Source: Methanothrix sp. (GTDB lineage: Archaea; Halobacteriota; Methanosarcinia; Methanotrichales; Methanotrichaceae). Taken from it: DNA of 32,823 bases. Positions 14,793-23,118 of the stretch are shown one piece after another. Under the pieces are notes generated by a model. That model saw only the letters and a program-made list of their open reading frames with translations. It did not search any database and was not told the origin of the DNA. Made by a program: the position numbers and the translations under genes. The first letter of the stretch is position 1. Every line of letters starts with the position of its first letter. The DNA is taken from contig JAGOLL010000024.1 of the NCBI GenBank assembly GCA_017994055.1, forward strand, positions 1 through 32,823. The letters are read 5' to 3'.

Positions 14793-15599
14793 TCAGAGAT
14801 ACTCCAAAAGGGTCTTGATGTGCTCCAGATTCGTGCTATACTTGGCCTCAAGCAGAGGAGTGCATTTTTCCAGGGCGTTCTCCCTTCCCACCAGCTTGAT
14901 GGCAAAGGCATAGCAGCTCTGCTCTTCGCAGATCCGGCAGTCGGTCTTGGGCAGATATTTATAGATCTCGGCATGGTCCACTTTGACCTTTTCCCGCGGG
15001 ACCGGCGTCACGCCCTTCGCAATGGCCTCATTGATGGTCTTCTTCAGATCCTCTAGAGTCTCCCGAGCCTCCTCATCACTCTTGATCATGGTCATGGTCA
15101 CATTGCCCGTGGCATAGATGGTGATGAGAATATTGCCCTTCTGGATGATGAGGGCCCCAATTTTATCCGAGTACCTGGCCCTGGGAAACAGCGGCTCCAG
15201 GAGCTTGAGGGCTCCGCCCAGAGGCGGCTCAAAGCGGGCGATTATCCGGAACTTGCTGCTATCGGCAATGCAGGGCAGGAGCTGGCGCAGCTCGACGACT
15301 TGCAGGGGCTTGGTTCCAGCAAAGTCCTTTGTTGCCTCAGCAGGCTTCTCTGCCTTGCTCTCCATGAAGTTCTTGCCAAAATCGGTCAGGACGATCCGGC
15401 CTTCCTTCATCTCCGCCAGCCCTGCCTGCTCCAGCATCTGCAGGTGGTACTCGAGCATGGAGCCTCCGGCAGCAGTCTCGACCTCATCTCTTGTTCGCTC
15501 TTTTTCCACGAGCATGGCCATGATCTTTCTTCTCGTGGCATTGGCCATGGCATTGCTCACGAGCTTAACGTCTGCCTGTCCTCCAACCATATCCTCCAC
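14793..15599 (-). CDS. ArsR-like winged-helix regulator with C-terminal Fe-S domain
   Basis: A 268-residue protein. Residues ~10-80 form a winged helix (ANATRRKIMAMLVEKERTRDEVETA, then MLEYHLQMLEQAGL). A middle domain (~95-190) with LLPCIADSSKFRIIARFEPPL has no clear assignment but carries a TBP-like strand pattern (GNILITIYATGNVTMTMI). The C-terminus has C-x2-C-x4-C-x16-C (CRICEEQSC ... ENALEKC), the spacing of the FeS domain seen in corrinoid Fe-S proteins. It probably senses redox or sulfur state through a cluster and regulates its own operon. Confidence 0.85.
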   Translation of the reverse strand: MEDMVGGQADVKLVSNAMANATRRKIMAMLVEKERTRDEVETAAGGSMLEYHLQMLEQAGLAEMKEGRIVLTDFGKNFMESKAEKPAEATKDFAGTKPLQVVELRQLLPCIADSSKFRIIARFEPPLGGALKLLEPLFPRARYSDKIGALIIQKGNILITIYATGNVTMTMIKSDEEARETLEDLKKTINEAIAKGVTPVPREKVKVDHAEIYKYLPKTDCRICEEQSCYAFAIKLVGRENALEKCTPLLEAKYSTNLEHIKTLLEYL

Positions 15600-15615
15600 C
15601 CCATTAGCAAATCAA

Positions 15616-16089
15616 TCATTTTATCTTGAAACATCCCGCTAAGCTGACCATATCAATAACTGCCTCAGACGAGATACTGTATCGACACCATTTTCCTTCT
15701 TTTCTCTCTTTTACGAGGCCAGCGTCCTCAAGTATGGAGAGATTATGGGATATCGAAGACTGCGGTCTTTTCAGAGCCAGCATTATCTCACAGATGCAAA
15801 GCTCCCCTTCGCTTAGGAGCTTGAGAATCTTGAGGCGTGTCGCATCTGCTACGGCCTTGAAAGCCTTTATTTCGGCAGTTAATTCCTCCCCCTCAATCCG
15901 TTTTGCTTGAGAGCATATCTGAATACATCGCTCTCTAGCAATGCTCTGGTCTCCATAAAGCCTGGCCAGAGTATTTTCTGCGCCGCAGCAAGGGCTACTA
16001 TCCAGGCAGGATTCTTTATCGTTCTCCGGCAAGTTGATGGGCATTATTTTGCTCGGGATCATTGGCAGTTCTTTATCCAGCATCAGCAC
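15616..16089 (-). CDS. arsR: ArsR-family metalloregulator
   Basis: A 157-residue ArsR/SmtB repressor. The winged helix spans ~72-150 (AFKAVADATRLKILKLLSEGELCICEIMLALKRPQSSISHNLSILEDAGLVKERKEG). The ELCICE motif supplies the two metal(loid)-binding Cys residues of the ArsR alpha-3 site. The N-terminal extension is unusually long and carries a CC pair (DSSPCCGAEN) and further Cys residues that might form a third ligand. It is the first gene of the regulator-DsrEFH operon. A near-palindromic operator lies 31 bases upstream of its start. Confidence 0.88.
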   Translation of the reverse strand: MLMLDKELPMIPSKIMPINLPENDKESCLDSSPCCGAENTLARLYGDQSIARERCIQICSQAKRIEGEELTAEIKAFKAVADATRLKILKLLSEGELCICEIMLALKRPQSSISHNLSILEDAGLVKERKEGKWCRYSISSEAVIDMVSLAGCFKIK

Positions 16090-16119
16090 AGCCTACCTCG
16101 GTGATTCTGATTTAGCACT

Positions 16120-16139
16120 TGAACAAATCTATTTATTCA
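16120..16139. promoter_or_regulatory. Candidate ArsR/SmtB operator
   Basis: TGAACAAATCTATTTATTCA is palindromic at 18 of 20 positions and has the TGAAC/TTCA ends typical of SmtB/ArsR boxes. It lies between a TATA box (CTTATATATG, about 16138-16147, reverse strand) and the arsR start at 16089, the place where a repressor would block archaeal initiation. Confidence 0.6.
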
Positions 16140-16367
16140 TATATAAGGATTTCTAGATTCTACTTGCGACGATATGTATTATTGGTCAGACAACGCGGTG
16201 AGATACTCTGTGTTCACAAGCCACAATGCCTTTATTGTCAGAACACGTGGCGGTAGAAATGATCAAAGGAGTTACACGTATAGCACAGCCAGAGCATCCA
16301 ACGGACGGCTTTCAGTCACCGGTGGTGCATGCAGTTTACCGTCAATAGATAAAGTATAAGGGGCTAA

Positions 16368-16880
16368 TTGGACATGAATATAGTTATCCACACAGAGATA
16401 GAATCAGACGTCCAAGCAATATGGGTGATCACAAAAGCAGCTTTTCAGAATCATCCATATAGTAACCAAACAGAACAATTCATTATCAACGCATTACGAG
16501 ATGCGAAAGCGCTCACTATCTCGTTGGTGGCAGTTGCTGGGAAGAAGGTGGTAAGCCACATAGCTTTCTCGCCTGTGACCATCTCTGATGGTAGCCTTGG
16601 TTGGTATGGCCTCGGTCCCATCTCTGTCTTGCCTGAATTACAGAAGCGAGGTATTGGAAAATCCCTGATCCGTGAAGGCCTGTCCAAGTTAAAGTCATTG
16701 GGTGCAAAGGGCTGCATCCTCGTGGGAGATCCCGGCTACTACGAGCGGTTCGGCTTCAGAAGTCCCAGGGATCTGGTTATTGAGGGTGTTCACCAAGAGT
16801 ACGTTCTTGCATTGCCGCTCAATGAAAGCAAAACCATCGGTACTGTGGTATTTCATGATGGATTTGCTGCAACCGGCTAA
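16368..16880 (+). CDS. GNAT-family N-acetyltransferase
   Basis: A 170-residue GNAT enzyme. The acetyl-CoA pyrophosphate loop is in LPELQKRGIGKSLIREGL (Q/R-x-x-G-x-G/A). The preceding strand GWYGLGPISV and the following GCILVGDPGYYERFGF are typical of YhbS-like members, which acetylate small molecules or proteins. The start is TTG 16368, or ATG 16374 two codons later; a GGGG ribosome site is close to both. The preceding 16140-16367 shows no gene. It sits just upstream of the OLD nuclease gene and shares its less GC-rich composition, suggesting joint acquisition. Confidence 0.87.
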   Translation: MDMNIVIHTEIESDVQAIWVITKAAFQNHPYSNQTEQFIINALRDAKALTISLVAVAGKKVVSHIAFSPVTISDGSLGWYGLGPISVLPELQKRGIGKSLIREGLSKLKSLGAKGCILVGDPGYYERFGFRSPRDLVIEGVHQEYVLALPLNESKTIGTVVFHDGFAATG

Positions 16881-16957
16881 AATGGAACTGAGGACGATAT
16901 GCGAAATATGGCGCTTCGCCTATGGCTCAACTCTTGTGTGGGGGAGGGAGAAGGATA

Positions 16958-18958
16958 ATGAAGCTCGAAAGGATAAAAATTCAGAATTTCCGCTCATGCC
17001 GTGATGTGACAATTTGTGTTAACAGCATGCATGCGCTTGTTGGCGCAAACAACGCAGGTAAATCCACCATACTCCGGGCGCTGGATTTCTTCTTTAATCC
17101 GTCAGTGCGACAACTCAGTGAAGAGACGTTCTGGAATAGGGATACCGCACTAAAGATTCGAGTTGAATGTCTCTTTACCGATCTCCAAACTTACGAAAAG
17201 GATGTATTTGCCCCGTACTTGCTCGCCAATGGCACATTCCATGCTGCAAGAGTGGCAAGTTTCACGAATAATGAAGCTGAACCTGGCGAAGAGGATGCTG
17301 AGGACAAGATCAAGATCTCCGCGCAATGCAATAAATCCATTCCCAAGCTCAAATGGCTTCGCACCAGCGAAATCAATAAAGGGGCAATTAATAACTGGAT
17401 GCAGAAAAAAGAGACTTTGGTGGTAAATGGGCAATCCTTCATTGACTTTCTTGGCATCGACAATCCAGATATCACGCTCTGGAAAGAAAAAGCTGCTGAA
17501 TTCTCTGCTAATTATCTCAAACCTGAAGATTACGAGGACTGCTGGATTGATAATCCTAAGGGCTATGCTAACGTGCTGAAAAATAACTTGCCGTTCTTTG
17601 TGCTGATTCCTGCCGTCAGAGATATTACTGATGAATCGAGGGTCTCGAAAACCAATCCTTTCGGTCGCCTGATATACGCTGTTATTAATGCCATAACTCA
17701 GGAAAAACGCGACGAACTCAAAAGTGTTCTCAAGTCTGTTGCGCAAAAGTTGAACCGTGATGGTGGCGAGGAACGGCTCGCAGAGGTCTGCAACATCGAA
17801 ACAAAGCTGAATATGGCAATTAAGGAGATATTTGCCAACTGCGACATTGAACTCGAGTTCCAAACGCCGACCTTTGAAGTCTTGATGGCTTCACCGAAGA
17901 TTTACGTTGATGACGGCTTTCGTGGGCTGATTGAAAACAAAGGACATGGCTTACAACGCGCGGCGATTTTCTCCATACTCCGCAGTTATGCCGACCTTAT
18001 AACCAGCCTAAAACCGGAATCCAAACGAAACTTCATCCTGGGCATAGAGGAACCAGAACTTTACATGCATCCTCAGGCACAAAGGACGGTGCGCCGATTA
18101 TTCCGAAAGATAGCAGTTGCCGGAGACCAAGTCTTTTTCAGTACGCACTCTTCCCACTTTGTGGATGTTGCTGATTTTGACGAAATCATTCGAGTACAAG
18201 GTCAACTCATCGGCGATGGTGGTAAGAGGACTGTTGCTACGTCAACGTGTCATTTGCCTATATCACGGATGGTAGAAGACGAAATCGCGCGGCATCCGAA
18301 CCTCAAGGACAAGGTTAAACCCGATTCAATACGCGATTATTATAGTCATGCTTACAATCCGCACCGCAACGAAGGTTTCTTTGCAAAGCGCATCATACTC
18401 GTGGAGGGCGATACCGAAGAATACGCGTTGCCCATCTATGCCGAGGCCTTAGATATTTCGCTGGATATTTTGGGCGTGAGCATTGTCCAGTGTGGCGGGA
18501 AAGGTCCCATGGATCGTTTGTACCGTATTTTCAACGAACTCGGTATTCCATGTTATATGCTCTTTGACTACGACAAGAATAGCACGAAAAAAGAAATCGT
18601 AGAAAAATCAAAGGAACTTCTCGAAATGGTGGGGGAGAGCACTGAACCACAGTCAGTTCCAACTATTAAAGACTCAATAGCTTGCTTTCCCGAAAAATGG
18701 GAGGTAACAGTCAATGCGGAGATTCCAGATTACGAAGCCATTCAGACAGATGCTCGCGCGCTTCTCGGACCAGATGCAGGCAAACCCTTGCTTGCGCGTT
18801 ACATAGCGAGAACTTTAGCAGCAAAGCAACCGCCTTTTGTCCCGTCCACAATTGAAGAGGTCCTCCGCAAGGCAGTTGCGGTCACATGGAAAGGCTCTTG
18901 CCTTCGGAATGCGATAGTTGGTGAAATGTCTAAACATGAGGGCGACGGTCAGGCCTGA
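16958..18958 (+). CDS. OLD-family ATPase/Toprim endonuclease
   Basis: A 666-residue protein. The N-terminal SMC-like ATPase has a Walker A motif at Gly29-Thr37 (GANNAGKST), a Walker B region in ILGIEEPELYMHP and a histidine switch in FFSTHSSHFVD. A C-terminal Toprim domain follows (IILVEGDTEEYALPI with the catalytic Glu, later MLFDYDKN). OLD proteins are ATP-dependent nucleases active in phage exclusion and repair. The ATG at 16958 has a GGGAGGGAGAAGG ribosome site. No GajB-like helicase follows, so it is not a Gabija pair. The TGA stop is followed by 19 in-frame sense codons up to TAA at 19018. Confidence 0.9.
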   Translation: MKLERIKIQNFRSCRDVTICVNSMHALVGANNAGKSTILRALDFFFNPSVRQLSEETFWNRDTALKIRVECLFTDLQTYEKDVFAPYLLANGTFHAARVASFTNNEAEPGEEDAEDKIKISAQCNKSIPKLKWLRTSEINKGAINNWMQKKETLVVNGQSFIDFLGIDNPDITLWKEKAAEFSANYLKPEDYEDCWIDNPKGYANVLKNNLPFFVLIPAVRDITDESRVSKTNPFGRLIYAVINAITQEKRDELKSVLKSVAQKLNRDGGEERLAEVCNIETKLNMAIKEIFANCDIELEFQTPTFEVLMASPKIYVDDGFRGLIENKGHGLQRAAIFSILRSYADLITSLKPESKRNFILGIEEPELYMHPQAQRTVRRLFRKIAVAGDQVFFSTHSSHFVDVADFDEIIRVQGQLIGDGGKRTVATSTCHLPISRMVEDEIARHPNLKDKVKPDSIRDYYSHAYNPHRNEGFFAKRIILVEGDTEEYALPIYAEALDISLDILGVSIVQCGGKGPMDRLYRIFNELGIPCYMLFDYDKNSTKKEIVEKSKELLEMVGESTEPQSVPTIKDSIACFPEKWEVTVNAEIPDYEAIQTDARALLGPDAGKPLLARYIARTLAAKQPPFVPSTIEEVLRKAVAVTWKGSCLRNAIVGEMSKHEGDGQA

Positions 18959-19087
18959 GAGTCAGACGGAAACATCCAGTCGGAAGCAGTCACCTTCCCT
19001 GAATACGAGGAGATATAAAATATCGGCACGGGGCGTTGCTCGCACCCATTCCTTGGTTTCTCTACTGGTTATGGGAGCACGAGCACA

Positions 19088-19192
19088 ATGATTGAGGAGG
19101 GGCTAACAGCCTACTGCGGTCTCAGTTGCGCTGACTACATAACTCCATGTGAGAAGCTTTTCGCGTTGGTGGACAGACTTGATAAGATGTAA
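19088..19192 (+). pseudogene. Truncated DUF3795 protein fragment
   Basis: A 34-codon frame begins MIEEGLTAYCGLSCADYI and continues EKLFALVDRLDKM. This resembles the N-terminus of DUF3795 proteins (AYCGLxCxxC...), which normally run to 100 or more residues with several more Cys. It ends at TAA 19192 with no continuation in other frames that I could recognise. A GC-rich stretch with no gene precedes it. It is probably a remnant left when the OLD/GNAT segment or the arsenic island was joined here. Confidence 0.5.
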
Positions 19193-19232
19193 GTCATGAA
19201 TCCTAATTTTCGAAGCTCCGGCTGTCGCACAC

Positions 19233-20288
19233 TTATCTGGTCTCGGCAAAATACCTCTCCTTCAGCTTTAATGCCACATTCACCAGGGCGATGAGCACAG
19301 GAACCTCTATCAGCGGCCCAATCACGGCAGCAAAGGCCTCCTGGGAGGCTATGCCGAATACCCCCACGGCTACGGCTATGGCCAGCTCGAAGTTATTGCT
19401 GGCCGCGGTAAAGGATAGAGCAGCCGTGTTCTCATAGTTCACGCCCAGCTTGTATGCCATGAAGAAGCTGACAAAGAACATGAGGAGGAAGTATATCACC
19501 AAAGGTACAGCCACCCTCACCACATCCAGGGGAAGCTGCACAATGTAGTCGCCCTTGAGGGAGAACATGACCATGATGGTAAAGAGCAGGGCGACCAGAG
19601 TTATGGGGGAGATCTTGGGTATGAATTGACCCTCATACCAGCTTTTTCCCCTGGCCTTGATCAGGGAAAACCTGGTTATTATGCCGGCCAGGAAGGGTAT
19701 TCCCAGGTAGATGAATACGCTTTCTGCAATCTGGGATATGGTTACATCAACAAGCGTTCCCTCAGCCACACCCAGTGCGGCGGGCAGCACAGTGATGAAG
19801 ACATAGGCGTAAATGGAATAGAACAGCACCTGAAAGATGGAGTTGAGGCCCACCAGGGCGGCGCAGTACTCGGTGCAGCCGCAGGCCAGCTCATTCCAGA
19901 CGATGACCATGGCGATGCATCGGGCCAGACCGATGAGGATTATGCCATACATGAGATGAGGATAATCCCGCAGGAATATCACTGCCAGAGCAAACATCAG
20001 AATGGGACCCACGATCCAGTTCTGCACTAAAGAGAGGCTGAGGATCTTCCTGTCCTTGAAAACCTTCCCCAGCTCCTCGTACTTTACCTTGGCCAGAGGC
20101 GGGTACATCATCAGGATCAGGCCAATGGCGATTGGTATTGAAGTTGTGCCTATCTGCAGGCTTAAAATGAACTGAGTTATCCCTGGAGAGTAGTAGCCTA
20201 TTGCAATTCCCAGGAACATGGCCGCAAAAATCCAGATGGTGAGGTAGCGGGATAAAAAATCCAGTCCCTTGCCGATCCCATTAGACAT
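19233..20288 (-). CDS. acr3: Acr3-family arsenite efflux transporter
   Basis: A 351-residue polytopic protein with about ten membrane segments. Acr3 hallmarks are present: a [18 protein letters not shown] block containing the essential Cys (Cys124 here), [19 protein letters not shown], and [19 protein letters not shown] near the C-terminus. Acr3 exports As(III), and in some cases Sb(III), across the cytoplasmic membrane using the proton gradient. It is the last gene of the zinc-finger/arsR/rhodanese/acr3 operon, with a strong GGGAGGAGG ribosome site before the ATG and a 34-base gap from the rhodanese gene. Confidence 0.93.
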   Translation of the reverse strand: MSNGIGKGLDFLSRYLTIWIFAAMFLGIAIGYYSPGITQFILSLQIGTTSIPIAIGLILMMYPPLAKVKYEELGKVFKDRKILSLSLVQNWIVGPILMFALAVIFLRDYPHLMYGIILIGLARCIAMVIVWNELACGCTEYCAALVGLNSIFQVLFYSIYAYVFITVLPAALGVAEGTLVDVTISQIAESVFIYLGIPFLAGIITRFSLIKARGKSWYEGQFIPKISPITLVALLFTIMVMFSLKGDYIVQLPLDVVRVAVPLVIYFLLMFFVSFFMAYKLGVNYENTAALSFTAASNNFELAIAVAVGVFGIASQEAFAAVIGPLIEVPVLIALVNVALKLKERYFAETR

Positions 20289-20322
20289 TCAAATCCTCCT
20301 CCCAGATTAATTTAAAAATTGA

Positions 20323-21339
20323 TTAAGTCTGGCCCAGCTTGACATAATTGGAGCCGACGGCATCATCTCCGGCTGGAGCTGTACTGGCCGGCAGTTCGGT
20401 CGTTTCATGCGCCTTCCAGTCCTCCCAGCTATAGATACTGGCCTGATATCCCATGAGCTGCAAAGCATAGGCCACCAGAGCAGACCGGCTGTAGTCATCG
20501 GAATAGACCACGATCGGCTTTTCCTTGTCCAGCCTGGAGAATACTGCGGTCAGATCGCCTACACCCTTGATCTTGTCTCCTTTAACCACATTAGCCGGAT
20601 CAAATGCAATAGATCCTGGTATGCGGCCCTTGCCGAAATCCACAAAAGGCCGCACATCAATGATCTGCGCCTGGCCGGACTTAACATAATCGTATTCTGC
20701 CATCACATCAGACCGGACCTGAGGGCTATACTCTACAGCAGGCTTGCTCTTCTCCTGGACATCTTCGGGCAGGCCTGCTGCCTTCCAGTCGGCCAGGCTT
20801 CCGTCCAGGATCTTCACCTCTTTTTGTCCCAGGTAGTTCAGCACAAAGAAAGCGAATTGGGCCTGGCCCGAGCTCTCCGGGCCGGCGTAGAGAACCACCG
20901 AATCGCTATTGGATACCCCGGCCTGGCCCAGGAGGCCGGCCAGATCTTCCCCGGTCTTCAGGCTTCCCTCGCTGCTCAGAAAGTCCCGGCTGGGGATATG
21001 GATGGCGTCCTTGATGTGGGATGCAGCATAGCTATCATCATTGGACACATATATCACCACATCTGAGCTGGAGACGCTCTTCATGGGCTTGAGGATCGCG
21101 CCGTTGGGGTAGGTGGAAGCTCTCTCAACTTGCTTTGTAGTGTTGGCCCCGGATTTCTCAGTGGCATTTTCCTGGATGCTTCCCGACTGGACGGGCTGGA
21201 CCGCTCCCGGCTCAGAGTCGAGAAAAGCGTGTGGATCCCATGTTCCGCCACTACAGCAGCCCCCTGCATTCACCACAGGAGCAAGAGCAATTAAGGAAAG
21301 TGTCAGAATTCCCAGAATACTGGCATAGAATTTCGTCAT
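20323..21339 (-). CDS. Exported tandem rhodanese-like protein lacking catalytic Cys
   Basis: A 338-residue protein with an N-terminal signal peptide (hydrophobic 5-24, cleavage likely after VNA) and then a Gly/Cys motif GGCCSGG. Two rhodanese domains follow (about 75-190 and 210-320). The active-site loops read VVLYAGPESS and IVVYSDDYSRSA. Neither has the Cys expected after the VVY strand; the second has Ser in its place. It is therefore unlikely to be an active sulfurtransferase and could bind a metalloid or sulfur species using the CC pair. The ATG at 21339 has a GAAGAGG ribosome site; a TTG six codons upstream overlaps the arsR stop. Confidence 0.85.
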   Translation of the reverse strand: MTKFYASILGILTLSLIALAPVVNAGGCCSGGTWDPHAFLDSEPGAVQPVQSGSIQENATEKSGANTTKQVERASTYPNGAILKPMKSVSSSDVVIYVSNDDSYAASHIKDAIHIPSRDFLSSEGSLKTGEDLAGLLGQAGVSNSDSVVLYAGPESSGQAQFAFFVLNYLGQKEVKILDGSLADWKAAGLPEDVQEKSKPAVEYSPQVRSDVMAEYDYVKSGQAQIIDVRPFVDFGKGRIPGSIAFDPANVVKGDKIKGVGDLTAVFSRLDKEKPIVVYSDDYSRSALVAYALQLMGYQASIYSWEDWKAHETTELPASTAPAGDDAVGSNYVKLGQT

Positions 21340-21353
21340 TGAATGTTTCCTCT

Positions 21354-21746
21354 TCAAATCTTATCTTCCATCATCTGTTTTGCCAAATTAAGTATCTCAA
21401 TCACCGCACCATCCGAAAGCCGGAACTTGGACCATCTTCCGTCCTTGCGCTCTTTAATGAGCCCGGCTTCCTTGAGTATGGAAAGATGGTGAGATGTGCT
21501 GGATTGCGGTCGGTCTACGCCAACCTCAATCTCACAGGCACATAGCTCGCCTTCCCGCAGAAGCGACAGGATCTTGAGGCGGCAGGGATCGGCCATGGCC
21601 TGGAAGATCTCCGACTCCGACTTCAGCTCTGCCTCATCCAGCCCTATGGTCAGAGAACGCAGTTTATTCACTTTGCATTCGGCTTTATCTGAATCGCCGA
21701 TAAGTCTGGTCATCCGATCTACGGCTTCTTTTGGAATACATGACAT
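21354..21746 (-). CDS. arsR: ArsR-family arsenic-responsive repressor
   Basis: A 130-residue ArsR protein. The winged helix has EIFQAMADPCRLKILSLLREGELCACEIEVGVDRPQSSTSHHLSILKEAGLIKERKDGRW, and ELCACE carries the C-x-C metalloid site. An extra Cys in ADPCRL and one in the N-terminal KAECKV may add ligands. The ATG at 21746 has an AAGGGAG ribosome site; a TTG nine codons upstream is possible. It precedes the rhodanese and acr3 genes and very likely derepresses them with arsenite. It is closely related to the regulator at 26731. Confidence 0.91.
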   Translation of the reverse strand: MSCIPKEAVDRMTRLIGDSDKAECKVNKLRSLTIGLDEAELKSESEIFQAMADPCRLKILSLLREGELCACEIEVGVDRPQSSTSHHLSILKEAGLIKERKDGRWSKFRLSDGAVIEILNLAKQMMEDKI

Positions 21747-21763
21747 GAATTGATCTGCTCCCT

Positions 21764-21907
21764 TCAGCAACAACCACAGCTCTTTTGAGGCAGGAGCTTT
21801 TTAGCTTCCCTCTTCAGACAGCTCTCGCAAATCCTTATTCTACCCTTCTCTTTATGAGTAGCAATGAAAAAGGACTCTCCATCTTGGTTGCATATTTCGC
21901 ATTTCAT
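21764..21907 (-). CDS. Small Cys-rich zinc-ribbon protein with CGCC tail
   Basis: A 47-residue protein from the ATG at 21907: MKCEICNQDGESFF then IRICESCLKREAK, that is, two C-x2-C pairs about 22 residues apart, forming a likely zinc ribbon. It ends with KSCGCC, so four further Cys/Gly positions could bind a soft metal. It is the first gene of the arsR-rhodanese-acr3 operon, 17 bases before arsR. Function is unknown. A metalloid-buffer or chaperone role is possible and untested. An upstream start at 21952 is possible. Confidence 0.75.
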   Translation of the reverse strand: MKCEICNQDGESFFIATHKEKGRIRICESCLKREAKKLLPQKSCGCC

Positions 21908-22000
21908 AGCGCTCATTTTGTCATTCACCCATTCTCTTTGCAGATCTGTCATGCAAGCATCATCTGGTAATCGGCTTCAAGCCACAGATGTCTATAGCCC

Positions 22001-22026
22001 TATATCAATCCATTTCGATATATAAG
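22001..22026 (-). promoter_or_regulatory. Candidate promoter and operator of the acr3 operon
   Basis: TATATC at 22001-22006 and GATATA at 22018-22023 form an inverted repeat with an 11-base spacer. On the reverse strand CTTATATATCG (about 22016-22026) resembles a TATA box placed for a start near 21995, upstream of the zinc-ribbon gene. Confidence 0.42.
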
Positions 22027-22375
22027 ATTTTCCCGTCAAAGGGCCAACTCCAAATACGACATTCGTCTATAATTAAATATAAAAAATTTAATGAAAATTA
22101 CTATGCTACAACAAAGTCAAAATTAACAATTGAAAACTCATAATATGGTCAGAATATAATTAGATTGGATAGGTTGGGCTAAAAATTCCTCTCATGTACG
22201 GCTATATAGATCATACTGTCGAAAGACTTATATCCAATAATGTCGATACGCTGGCTGAGCCTTGACTGATGGCGTTGGATTCAGTGTGGAACGGATATCA
22301 AAGAAGCATGAGTATTAGGTGTAAGTCAATGAAGCATGGCGCAGCTAAATTAAAATTAGTCACCCGGTTCGTTCC

Positions 22376-22423
22376 GGTTTCCAGCTTTCTTGTTTCTACT
22401 CCATTTGCAAGGGAGCTGAAACC
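22376..22423. other. Long imperfect hairpin in a 0.5-kb gap without genes
   Basis: Arms GGTTTCCAGCT (22376-22386) and AGCTGAAACC (22414-22423) pair with one bulge. An inner CTTG/CAAG pair (22389-22392, 22408-22411) and two G-T wobbles extend the stem to about 16 pairs around a 15-base loop. It lies in 22027-22548, which has an AT-rich left half (22060-22200) and no supported gene. Short open frames over it have no recognisable product. It could be a noncoding RNA, a leader or an old mobile-element end. Confidence 0.4.
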
Positions 22424-22548
22424 AGGATGGCAGGGGCAGCCAGCCCTATGTTTGGTGGCTGTGGCCGGGCTCTTTGGCGGCATCTCCTCTACCGTGAATT
22501 AATTCCAGCGAGTGTCAAGACATATCTGTAGTTATAGGAGCGTGTATT

Positions 22549-23088
22549 ATGAGCAGGATCAAGAAGACAGTTGGAATAGCATCATTGATTACGATCGTCC
22601 TTCTGGCATCTGGCTTTTGTGCCGTAGGTGCCGAATACTCCGTAGGATCAGGAAATGATGAATGGTGGACGACATACCCGGATCAGTCCACTGGAGCGGG
22701 CGGGGAGATCAGTCATCCATCCTGGGTTCTGGATGCCCTGAAAAGCAAGCCCGTGCTGATCTATGTGCACAAGTCGTGTTCCTATTGTGTACCTCAGACG
22801 GAAGCGGTGCAGAATATAACCGATGAATTCAATGACAAGATCGCAATTTTCGAGATGAGCGCCGACGATGATGCCAGGTCTGAGGAAGCCATGCAGGCCT
22901 ATGATCCAAACGGCGGCACCATGTATGTGCCTCTGACCGCAGTGTTGACTTTGGGCGCCAATTCCGATGGCGAAGTCGTACCGGTCTGGCACAGCACAGA
23001 TCAGGTCACGGGTGACAACTGGATCAAGAATTATGTGGAGGATGCCATAAGCCAATATGATGAAAACTCCGCTAACTGGAATCCTTGA
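22549..23088 (+). CDS. Exported thioredoxin-like protein
   Basis: A 179-residue protein with a signal peptide (hydrophobic 10-27, likely cleavage at VGA). A thioredoxin-like domain follows, with the redox motif Cys77-Ser-Tyr-Cys80 in YVHKSCSYCVPQTEAV and a likely cis-Pro in GTMYVPLTAV. It probably acts outside the cytoplasm or as a lipid-facing thiol carrier. The membrane redoxin-CcdA protein is encoded 30 bases further on and could reduce it. The ATG has a GGAGCGTG ribosome site. The single CxxC and the signal peptide support an oxidoreductase role. Confidence 0.82.
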   Translation: MSRIKKTVGIASLITIVLLASGFCAVGAEYSVGSGNDEWWTTYPDQSTGAGGEISHPSWVLDALKSKPVLIYVHKSCSYCVPQTEAVQNITDEFNDKIAIFEMSADDDARSEEAMQAYDPNGGTMYVPLTAVLTLGANSDGEVVPVWHSTDQVTGDNWIKNYVEDAISQYDENSANWNP

Positions 23089-23118
23089 TGCCAGACATCT
23101 GAGAATTGGATCGTGGCT

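Noticed and set aside
16174..16359. A 61-codon plus-strand frame before the GNAT gene
   Set aside because: No recognisable family, no ribosome site, and its end merges with the leader of the acetyltransferase. It is treated as noncoding.
16958..19090. Gabija or PARIS defence system
   Set aside because: The OLD-family protein is a single ATPase-Toprim polypeptide. No UvrD-like GajB helicase follows and the ATPase and Toprim parts are not split into two genes.
22269..22502. A 77-codon plus-strand frame and a 61-codon minus-strand frame over the hairpin
   Set aside because: Both lack a convincing start and any recognised motif. The sequence is better explained by the inverted repeat.
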